A DNA stretch of 64,000 nt from Triatoma infestans (Eukaryota > Arthropoda > Insecta > Hemiptera > Reduviidae): assembly GCA_011037195.1 (NCBI GenBank), contig JAAEAF010000394.1:52501-116500 (forward strand), in the 5' to 3' direction. Both the position numbers and the translations under genes were made by a program. The notes under the pieces are model-generated. The model saw only the letters and a list, made by a program, of their open reading frames with translations, did no database searches and had not been told where the DNA came from. Of the stretch, positions 26,501 through 38,500 are shown piece after piece. Position 1 is the first letter of the stretch; the number at the start of each line of letters is the position of its first letter.

Positions 26501-29500
26501 GGAGGAGCTGGAGGCGGACCCGATCTTGGGCCTGCCTACGGACATAATGACTCCTAGGTATGACTTCCAAAAACCCTTCAAAGTCCTGATATTAGACAGA
26601 GGGGCATGGAAGAATGGGCCGCCGGTTACAGGCGAATCTATGTGGTACACGGACGGGTCCAAGATGGAAGATGGAGTGGGAGCCGGCGTGTACGGGGCTC
26701 ACTCGAGATGTAATATCTCGGTGAGCCTGGGAAGGCTAGCTACGGTCTTTCAGGCGGAGCTAGTCGCGATTATTCTCTGCGCCGCCGAAATAAGAAGACG
26801 GGGAGTGTATAACTCCAGAGTCGTCATTTATTCGGATAGCCAGGCTGCTCTGCGGGCAATTGACTCGTGGGAGATCAGCTCAAGGCTGGTGTGGGACTGC
26901 CTAGGTGCACTCAGGGAAATTAGTAGCCATAATAAGGTCTTCCTGGTTTGGGTACCTGGGCACTCGGGTTACAGAGGCAATGAGGCGGCGGACCGCCTGG
27001 CCCGGGAGGGTTCAATGAGAGCACTTATCGGGCCGGAGCCGTTCTGTGGTGTCTCAAGATGCCTCAGGAGTGCAGGACCGATCAAAGGAATGGTGGGTCA
27101 AAACTCCAGGCCAGAGGCAGGCGAAAACGTTTATTCATAACCACTCGCCCAAGCTAACTGCGGAACTACTCCAATTAGGCCGGGTGGCCATAAGGATAGC
27201 AGTTGGCGTTTTCACTGGCCATTGTAGATTAAATAAGCACATGCATCGTATGGGCCTGGCAACGGATAGCCTCTGTAGGTTTTGTCAGGAGGAAGAGGAG
27301 ACGGCACTGCATGTAGTATGTCAGTGCGAGGGGCTGGTCTGGCTAAGGTACCGCCTCTTTGGTAAAGAGAACCTGGTGCCAACAAGCCTCAGCCAGGGCC
27401 CTCTCTCGGACCTATTAAGTCTTTTAAGGCAAGCAGGACTCGAGAGGGTGCTCTGATGGCAGGTGCTCTGACTGACCACCTGGGAGCCCCCCCCCAATTC
27501 CACAGTCCCCCCCCAATTCCACAGTCCGGTTAAGGACAGGATAGAGGGAGGGTCCAAGTTTTATTACCTAAGAAATATCTGGCTCTTTAAACAAAGCGTA
27601 AACTTCTCGATTATGCCTAATTCTCGTATAGGACCATAGATTCAACGAAGCACCTTCCGTTCAAATACCGCCAGGACTTGTTAATCTGTTTTCGTCATGG
27701 TCCACGCTTCGGAGCCATAAATCAGCACTGGCCGAATGAGCGACTTGTACAGCAGTGACTTTGTGCTACTAGAGATGAGTTTGGTTTTCAAATGTTTTGC
27801 TAGGCCGAAATAACACGTGTTCGCGGCCATAATCCTGTTTTTAATTTCTAAGCTCCACTGGTTTTCGCTGTTTACCAAAGATACAAGATATATAAATTCA
27901 TTAAATCTCTCAAAACTATAATGCGCGTTCGTCAGGTGCTGCTCTTGGGTAGAAGGGCCACGTCCCGTGCACATATACTTGGTCTTTACTTCATTAACAA
28001 CCAGGCCTAGCCGTCTGGCTGTTGCTTCTAGCGACAAAAACGCTTCTCTCAAGGCGTTCCTCGATCTTGCCTTAATATCGATGTCGTCAGCGTATGCAAG
28101 AAGTTGGACGGTTTTATTCAGAAGGGTGTCGCTGATCTGGATTCCAGAATCCCTCACGGCTTTCTCTAGTGATTAAATAGGAGGCCGGCTAGGCGTCCCC
28201 TTGCCGCAGTCCTTTATTCGACGCAAATTCTTGAAATAAATCTGTCTGTACATGAACTACACACTCTGCACCCGTCATGGTCCTTAAGAGACGGACTAGC
28301 TTAGTAGGTATGTTCATTTCAATCAGGGTACTATAAAGTTGCTCTCTGTCAACGCTATCATAGGCGGATTGAAATCTATAAACAGGTGGTGAGTCTTAAT
28401 ATTATACTTCATAGTTTTCTCAAGCGTCATCCTGAGAGAGAAGTGGTTGGTCGTTGATGATTTTCCTTTTCGGAACCCATACTGATATTTGAGCCTTTGG
28501 AACAGAATATTTGACACAGTATCTTGTAGGTGCACGGGAGTAGGGAGATGCCCCTGTAGTTTCCCCAGCTTAACATATCTCCTTTCTTGTAAATAGGGCA
28601 TATCACTGACTTATTCCAATCTTTAGGCATTGTCTCTTCTATCCAGATGTTTAGAAAGAGTTCGCGCAAGATGGTTAGCTCATTGCCCTCCATACTTGTA
28701 TAGTTCGGCCGGGAGTCCATCAAACCATGGGGCGTTATTATTTTTGAGCTTTGTTATTGCCTCCTCAATTTCCTCTCATCATCAGGCGGTTCCAGATCAT
28801 CGTCAGCATTATAAATAGGCGGCGTGTGGGTACTCATTCAAGCAGCCATTCTGTGTTCTTTCGGTAAGGAGGTCTTTAAAATATTTTTTCCATCTGTACA
28901 AAATATCCACCTTATCTGTTAGAAGGGCTCCATTTTTATCTTTACATGCAGTAACTACTAGCTTATAGGATTTACGCCACTTATTGATTTTTCGTTAGAA
29001 TTTCCTCACCTCGTTTAGATTTCTATGCTCTTCGATGGCTACAGGCTCCTTATTCTCATATTCCCGCTTTCTCCTCCTATGCATTCTCTTTTCAACTTTT
29101 CTTTTCTCATGATATTCCTCAGTTGCAGCTCGAATATTCCTCTTTGGAGCATTTTTCTGTAGGATTCACTCTTCACTGCAGTTACTACTTGACACTCTTC
29201 ATCAAAGCAGGGGGTCTAGTTTACCTCCTCTGCTGGCCTAGCACTTCCTCCGCCACTGCATCCATTATCTCCTTGCACTTATCCCATTCGTAGTCAATGG
29301 ATTCTTCATCTTTTAGTTGGATATTTAAAGTTAGCGATGAGCTTTTGCACTTGAACAAATATTGCTTTTCAAAAGCTGTTAAGTTATGTTCTCTATATTG
29401 TTATGGCTGTAAAGCATCGGAGATATTTTCCGTGACAGCTTGCTTCTTTTCGTGGTCATCGACCGGTTTCGGACGTTCGCCCATCATCAGGATGTTTTAT

Positions 29501-32500
29501 CAAAACAGTGTAATAACTTAGACTTGCAAGAGCAAATGTTATCATACTGTTTTGACAAAACATCCTGAAGATGGGCGAACACCCGACACCGATCGATGAC
29601 CACGAAAAGAAACGGGTGCCACGGAAAGTATCTCTGATATGTTCACAATACAGTAGAAACGAAGACGAAGTCACGTATCACTTTATTGCGCGTTGTTCTA
29701 TTTTAAATGAGTTTAGACTGAGATACTTAAAAAAAAATAATTAGACTCTTCTAGAGTTTAGAGTACTTAAATGGAAAAAATTCGACCAAGATAATCAAAT
29801 ATCATAGAAATTCAGGGTCATACAAGCCTTACCTTAATGTCCGAGTTAACTACAAAGTCATCCAGTTCGGTATTGTTCTCGTATTACTTTGTTGCCTGCA
29901 TTGTCTACTGTTGACTGTTGGCTTTTGGAGACTGCTTTGGTTTTCCCGAATTGTTTTCCTTGTAAAGTTAAATTAATTTTTTGGGGCATTCGTCACTTCT
30001 TTTCTGATTAGTTATTTATTTGACTTATATTATTAAATAAATGTATTTATTTATTGTTATTAAGGGAGACATATTTACCATTTTTATGGTGATCAGTTGC
30101 CTTATTGTTACCATTAATTTTTTTCTATTGGTGTAAGTATACTTCATATTGATATCTGTGTTAGGTCCTTTCTTTTTTTAATTAGAATATATGTATTTAG
30201 TTTAATTATTATACTTCCAAATAATATAGTTTTTTGAGTTTAAATTAGTATTCCCTTCATCTCAGGCGGTCAAGTGGACCATGAGGAAAGCCTGTCTGAA
30301 TGTTTACCCATTAACTTCTTTTCAGTTTTTTGAATAAAGGCTTATTATTATTATTATTATTTTATTATTATTATTATTATTATTATAAAAAAAGATTCAG
30401 TAGGAATCGTATGGGACATAGATGTCTCCTCAAACCATAATGCCCTACAAGGGATCCTCTTTTAGAATCCTAAGGAAGTCCGTGAAAAACACACATCTTA
30501 CTTAGGACCCTTTAGACTTATCGATAAGGATGGATGCTGAAAGCTGTCCATAATAGAAAAGCTAGTGATATTGAAAGAATTTTTTTCTTTACCAGTTGTC
30601 CTAGTGCAGAGTGGAGAAGTATATACATTTGGTAGTAACAGTTACGGACAACTAGGAGTTGGAGACGTCATGGTTCGAGGTGGGCCAATGCAAGTGAAAT
30701 TACCTGCTGCAGCAACCCACATTGCCGCAGGCAGCAATCATACGGTGGTACTGACATCCAAAGGCCATGTTTATACTTTTGGTGCTCATCAGGCAAGTTT
30801 TAATATTTAACGTTTAGAAATATACTGGATTTAGTAATTCATACCTACTTAATTCACTAAACATAAGTATCCATTAATTTCTAACAGAAAAGCCAATTGG
30901 GAAGAGGCATGGGAAACAATGGACCCGGACAAGCCGGAGAAGGTCCAAGTAAACGAGCAGATCCATCAAGATCACCTTGGCATTCAATCCCTGGTCCGCT
31001 AAGTTGGGTGGGGCCAAGACAGGGACGTCGGGCTACATGGGTTGGAGCATCAGCCGACCAGACCTACCTTAAAGTTGATGAAAGTTTAATTAATTCAGTC
31101 TCATTGAATCAGTCTACAATAATGGCCAACAAAACATCTATACGTAAGTAAATTAATTTAGTTTGGTCCTTTAATTTTCTTTGTTTGGTGATTAACTCAT
31201 AAAAGGTATTGGTTTAAGACGTTATTTCTGAATTTCCACTTTTATTTTTACAGTTTTGGTGCCTAAAAAATGTGAACAAGATAAATCATTTCGATGCTTA
31301 GTGATAAACAAACGTGATGGCAATTGTTGCAGTTTTAGCGAGGAGTCGCAAGTGGATTTTTCACAGAAAATTGTTTGTTTAGACCCAGTTTATAATGTAT
31401 TATGGAGGTAAGTCTCAGTTTTTATTGTTATATTGTTGTGTGACTCTGCAATAACTGTTTGATGTGGGCGAAACACTAATACATGGCGTGTGGTATTCGG
31501 TTCTGAACTGGAAAAGTCTTTTTAAGTCTGTGAGGATTAGATAATGTATTCGTAACAATATTAGATTCCTATGGGGAAAAGATCGCAGAACTTTTCCTTA
31601 ACAACAAAGTAACATCTTGAATGTGGTCCTAGACAAAAGTATCCCATGCTTTTTGAAGAGCTTATACCATTAATAGTAAGTTTTCTCATATCTTGTTGTA
31701 TTCCTGCGTAATGAAAATTAAATATCGAACAGATTTTATCAAAAAAATCTGGTATGAAACTCAAACGTCTTTCCCTTACGCGATTTACATAATTATAATT
31801 GACAAATTCTGTTTTAACTTATAGTTCTTAGTAGATGTTGGAAATACCTGAATGTCTAAAATCTAAAATTGTTAAAACCTATGATCTTGTAACGTGGCCT
31901 TTTTACAGCTACCAAGATGGCCACCTTTACTGTTACAATACAGTCTGCTGCGAAGCTGAATTTGGTCGTTGGTCCATAATTAGCAGCCAGCTGGCGTTGC
32001 CAACTTCACCTGGGATGGCTGTAACAAGATCACAAGCTGCTCTACATTTATTGGCCGCTCTTGATACACTAACAGCCACAGAGCATGTCCTTTGTCCGGC
32101 GGCTGATGAAAAGAGAGCCCGACAAGCGCATACTAAAGTCTACAGTAAAGAGGATTTTTCCACTGTTGGACGATTTGAATGTAAGTTTTGGTTATGAGAA
32201 AAAATAATTAATTTTACTCTGCCATCATTAAAAAGTTATATTTCACTGTGTTATAAATTTATTTCGAAGGTCACGGCGGCGGTTGGGGCTATTCTGGCCA
32301 TTCTATAGAAGCTATAAGATTTATGGCTGACACCGACATCCTGATGGGTGGTTTTGGTTTGTTCGGTGGTCGTGGGGAATATACTGGCAAGATTAAGGTA
32401 AGAATTTGTTCAGTGTTTCCAATTGCAAGTTTTTTTGAATGTCGGCAAAGGAGACTGAGTTTTCTATATTAGAATTTAATAATTTATTCTCCCATTTGCA

Positions 32501-35500
32501 GTTATTCGATATCGGCACTGAAGGCGGCGAACAAGAAAGCGACGGTGAATTACTCGCGGAAACTGAAGAAATTCCATATGAATGTGGTCCTAGACAAAAG
32601 TATCCTATGCTTTTTGAAGAGCCTATACCATTAATAGTAAGTTTTCTATTATCTTGTTTGTATTCCTGGGTAACGAAAATTAAATAAAAAGCGGTAATAT
32701 TTTGATCAATAAGTTTACAATGGATGTATATTCTTGAGGAATTTGGTCGTTTAAATAAAACAAACTTTACTTTACTATCATTTCGTCTTATATTAAGACA
32801 GCAGTTAGAGAAGGTAAAAAAACAAATACGTAAAATAACCTTACATATAGCCAAAGTCTAGAAGAAATAACAAAAATATACCCTCAGCATAAATGATATT
32901 ATCCAATCAAATTACAGTACATTGCTCAGATTAGAAATGTCAGATTTTTACTTTCTCTTACTCCTAGTAAGAGGAAGTATTGTAATCGTGTCAAATTTTC
33001 GATATCGAGTTTTCACCGGAAATATCCGTTTTGAGGTCCCCTGAGTCCAAAAAAGTGGTTTTTAGCAAATGGTCTGTGTGTGTGTATGTATGTGAACAGC
33101 ATAGCTCAAAAACGAAAAACGTATAAAGTTCAAACTTGATATTACGTTTAGGTATCACATGGAATCTGACGGTGCGTTATCTGTCAATATTCCTCAACCG
33201 GAAGTACTACTTTACTAGTTGTTTTTTTTACGTTTTTGCGATTTTCTCAAAAATGACTCCGACGATTTTCTTTAAACTTGGTATAACAACTACACATACA
33301 ATGAGCTACAACTTTTATTTGAAACATTTCTCCAGGAAAATTCAATTAAGGGCACTTCCGGGGGAGGGGTGGAGTTAGGTTTTCATCTTAACAGTTTATT
33401 AGCCAATTCTGTCATCTAAATAATGTTAATTAAAATTGAATATGTTGTTGAAGTTCCGAGTTTAAAAAAAATCGGATAACCGGAAGTGCGTTTGTTTTAA
33501 CACTTTACTAAATGATTTTTTCATTTTTTCGCGATGTTGTCAAAAATGGCTCCGACGATTTGCTTGAAACTTCTTATATAAACTAAACATACAAAGATCT
33601 ATAACTTTTATTTAAGACATTTCTCTGGAAAAATTCATTTAAGGGCACTTTTAGGGGAGGGGTCGGGTTACAGCTTCCCTAAAGTGGTATCATAGTTGAT
33701 TATACAATTCTATCATCCAAACAAAATTAATTAGAAATAAATAGATGGCCAAAATTTCAAGTTTTAAGAAAATTTATTAACCGGAAGTGCGCTTTTACTG
33801 AACGGTTTTTTTCAGTTTTCGTCGTATTTGAATTAATTTGGTACACAAACTATAAAATTTGTCAATTATAATTTTGAGAACTGGAGTAAGAGAAAGTTGT
33901 GTGAGTGTATCACACCAGATTTTTTTTTTGCATTAGCTTTCGCCATCAGCCATGTATTATATCTGGAAGATAACCTTCCCGATATCCAGCACCGATGCTG
34001 GCGCAAAATCTCGCTGCAGTGTACTCATATTTTCAATTCCACGCATTCGCGCTTTTACTGAACAGCTTTTTCAGTTTTCGACGAATTTCGTTATATTTGG
34101 TCACAAACTATAATATTTGTCAATTATAATTTTGAGAACAGGAGTAAGAGAAAGTTGTGTGAGTGTTTCACACCAGATTTTTTATTACAAGCATTTGGGG
34201 TCATTTCTTTGAACCATCTTTTAAATGTATTAGATTCTTTCTCTATATTTTAATATTTTCATAATCAAAGTTATGGCTATTTTCCAAAGAATGCTGTGCA
34301 AGAGCACAGAACTTTTGTTTGTTTTTTTATATTTGATTAATTTCTGGGCATTCTGGGTAAGTAATATATAGACGATAGAATCGTAAAATAAACTGAAATA
34401 ACACTAGAGGAAAAATCTGGTGTGAAACACTCACACAACTTTTCTTATTCCTGTTCTCAAAATTGACAAATTTTATAGGTTGTGTACCAAATTTAATGAT
34501 ATTCGTCGAAAACTGAAAAAAAACGGTTCAATAAAAGCGCACTTCCGGTTTACTAATTTTCTTGAAACTCGGAATTTTGGGTAGCCTATTTATTTCTAAT
34601 TAAGTTTGTTTAGGTGATAGAATTGTATACTCTATCATCAAATTATACTTTGACAGAATTGTTTAATAAACTGAAATAGCACTTTACATAACACTAACCC
34701 CACCCCTCCCTCAAAAGTGCCCTTAAATGAATTTTCCCGGAGAAATGTATCATAAAAGTTGTAGCTGTTTCTAGGTGTAGTTTTGTACTAAGTTTGAAAA
34801 AAATCGTCGGAGCCATTTTTGAGAAAATCGCAAAAACGTAAAAAACCAACTAGTAAAGTAGTACTTCCGGTTGAGGAATTTTGACAGATAACGTATTGCC
34901 AGATCCCATGGTAATACCTAAACGGAATATCAAGTTTCAACTTTCTAAAGTTTCTCGTTTTTGAACTATGCTATACACACACACACAGAGACCATTTTAT
35001 AAAAACCACTTTTTTGGACTCAGGGGACCTCAAAACGGATATTTCCGGTGAAAACTCGATATCGAAAATTTGAAACGATTGCAATACTTCTTTTACTAGG
35101 AGTAAGAGAAAGTAAAAAAAATACCCCAGCATTCCCCAAAAATCCCTCTTAAATGAATTTTCCTGAAAAAATGTATCAAATAAAAGTTGTAGCTCTGTAT
35201 ATGTTTAGTTAATATTCGAAGTTTAAAGAAAATCGTAAGAAGAAAAAAAAACTTGAAAAATCCATTCTATAACGTATTACTTTCGGTTGACCGCTTTTGT
35301 CCAAAACCTTATTGTCAGTTGCTCTGGTGGAACTTAAACGAAATATCCAGATTGTACTTTCTTCGATTTTCCATTTTTGAATTTATGCTGACTCTACATA
35401 CATTCATATATATATATATATCTATTATCTTATATATACAGAGAGGGAGAGAGAGAGAATGACAATGACAATGACAGACAGACCAATTTCTAAAAACAAC

Positions 35501-38500
35501 TTTTTCGAACTTGGGGGACGTCAAAACGTGTATTTCCGGTGAAAATCCGATATCGAAAATTTAATAGTAAGAGAAAGTAAAAAGTATTTCTACTATATAT
35601 TATGTTGGCTTCACTTCTACAGGCAGCTGAAAACACTCGTAATAATCTGACCTACTTTTAATTTAAGCTTGCTCAAATGATCCTCAGTTCTAGATTCTAA
35701 ACATCTAATCTTATTCCCATAGTTAGAAATCTTTCGAATAATCTTCCCTTCCCACTTTGAATAAACTGGAATTTATTTTTCCTGCAAGACAAATAATTCC
35801 TGCTTTAAATAATTCTAACACTACTAACTAACGTTCTAAAAAGACCTTTTATAATAGCATTTATTGGTGCTGGTATTAGTTAGAATAACTTTAGGTTCTA
35901 GCCTGCGGAGTCTTTTGTATGTTTATTTATTTATTTATTTATTTATACGGGAAATACCCATTTTATGTAATAATAAAATATACAAAACATTGTTATAGTT
36001 ATATACTAGAACTTAATACTTAGAAGTTGCATATAACAATTATGTATTACTATAACAAAAAATATTAAATGCTTTAAAGTCAAATATCGGAGTAAAACAC
36101 GAAAAACAATTATGTATTACTATAACAAAAAATATTAAATGCTTTAAAGTCAAATATCGGAGTAAAACACGAAACTCTTTTCTTTTGAGCTTATTCTCAG
36201 GCTGAGAGACAAATTTTCTTGAAAGTCCGATTTTTTACTAAATATTTAGTTGCATATAATTCTCAAAAAGTAATCCATTGAGAAATGGATTGATTACTGA
36301 AATGGTCCTGTAGAAGGAAGTGAATGAAGTCCAAATGACAATGCTATTCAGGAACCCTCAGAAATCAGTATTCTCAGTAAAATGTTTCAAATTAAAGTGA
36401 TAGAATTTCGTATGTATCTAATTCAGTTTCCGAGAAATCGCGAAAATTACAAAAATTCATTGTATAAAGTTACATTCCATAAATTTTGCTTCAAATTTGG
36501 TATTTATATTAATTATTATATTTAGTACTCCTATAATATAATCTAGTTAGAGATACAAATGTTATAGCTATAACAGAATACTTAAAAAAGCATATGCCAG
36601 CTCCGGATTCATAAAACTGAGGGGAAATGTGAACACATAAGAATTGAATTGGTGTGTACTCAGCCAGTTTATTTCAACAAAGATAATTCAATTGGTTCTT
36701 TACTTGGATTTACACCGCATAAAGTGTTAGATAATTCAAACACCATAAATCTGATGAAATAGTGAAAATCCACAGTGTAAGTGCAGATGCCGTAAACTGC
36801 AGCGAGCTACAGGCTCTTACAGAAATAGAAAACCTGGTCATACTAAGTTATGTAAATACGTTTATTAACATATTAATAATATATTAATAATAATATATTT
36901 TGTTAATAATTATGCTACTAAATGCACTACAATTCCTCCAGGATATAAGCTAGTACATGAGCCTAATCCAGTCATTTATTTTCAATTTACCGTAGAGACA
37001 ATTGATTATATTACAGTGACTCTTACAGATCAAGGTAACAAGTTGGTAGATTTTCGCGAAGAAATGACTACAGTACGCTTACACGTGAAGAGAAATGGGT
37101 ATTGAATTCCAAAAGTATAAAAGCCCAAACATCAGAAGTAAACCGTACCGCATTGAACGTACTACTCATAGTGTGTTAACTCCTGCAAATATTAGATTTT
37201 GACAACAAATAGATCCTACAGTAAAGCTCAATGGAAGAAATATTAAATGTAAATTATGAAGTGATGTTCGAGGAGCCAATTATGAATATCATTCACATCA
37301 ACCATACGCTCAGTCACAAATAATTCTGATGAGATAATTATTTCAGTTCAACAACAGGATCTTTTCAGAGTTCCTTCAAAGAGTTTTTTTCTAAATTCAA
37401 GGACAACTAAATGCAGATGAAACTGCATCAGACTTAAATGTGCGATTAGTAAGGATTGCTTTTATGTTTCTCTTTGATGAGATCAAGAACCAGTTAAATG
37501 GAGTTGACTATCTCCGTAACCAGGAATAGCTAGCACCCTTAAAGGTTTTGTTTCATTTAATAGCGATAAAGTCAAAGCATTTGAAATAGCCGGATGGATG
37601 CACCCTAATATAGATGTTGAGCTTGCTGACATGATGGTAATTTGTTTGCTGCATTCCATTAGATACTGTTTTGGGCTTTTTTGAAGATGATAATAGTAAA
37701 ATTCTAAAGGAAAATGTTAACTAATATTACATCGAAATAGAAATGATCATGATTCTATTTTTACCGCAAGCCCAGAAGTTAAAGCTTCTATTAAGCATTC
37801 CTGCAATGGAGGATCCCATATGTAAAATGCCTGATCAACAAAGGTTGAAGTTTCTGAATGTAATCAACAAGGGAAAGACCATGCACATGGCATTTCGATC
37901 TTGGGACCTTATAGAATATCTAGTCTTACCTATTACTAATAAAACATACATGAACATGAAAACAACGACTAAAAATTTGGAAAAACCTCGCCATGTGATT
38001 ATAAATTTCAAACCAACAGAAAAGATAATAAACTAGCGGATCCAACAATTTTCTATCTAAAACAATGTTACTAATGTTAAACCGCATCTAAATTCAGAGG
38101 TTTATCCTTATGATGACTAAAATGTTTTTTAATGAACTATTTCACCTTTGTATATTACATTTACCGAAATTTTCAATATAGTTATTATGGAAAACTGAAC
38201 CAAACTCATGTCCAGAAACAATTTTAAGATTATACACTCATATTGTAATCGATTGTCAATCGGATCTTATGGCTCATAAGATCATCCTCAGAAGACTTTA
38301 GGCTGGAGATGGAATGTAGTGAAGCTTTTAAAGCAAATAATACCTACAGCTACCACCTACACCAAATACAGCCTACGCTTTAATTTTGGTTGAATGTAAT
38401 CCATTGTCTGGATTTGTAAGAAGAATATAAGGGGGGGGAGTTGATATATAAGAGAAGCGTTGTGAGAGATGTAGTTACAGTTGCGCCCTTGTAGTTAAGT

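Larger units (their letters stand above)
29420..29645. mobile_element. inverted pair of PLE 3' ends with hammerhead motifs
   Basis: Two PLE 3'-terminal segments face each other: minus arm 29420-29510, plus arm 29545-29645, sharing GGTCATCGA-type helix I sequence and ATTTTCCGTGAC/ GTGCCACGGAAAGTATCTC ends. Inserted in the LINE B 3' region. Confidence 0.8.
29297..30385 (+). mobile_element. LINE family B 3' end, interrupted by a ribozyme foldback
   Basis: WIFKVSDELLHLNKYCFSKA and VKLCSLYC (29320-29410) match the LINE B C-terminus at 10510-10400 (minus). The reading resumes after the foldback with VTYHFIARCSILNEFRLRY (about 29668-29730). The 3' UTR contains CCATGAG near 30278 and a GAATAAAGGC tail leading to (TTA)n at 30341-30385, the LINE B end seen also near 10030. 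Confidence 0.75.
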
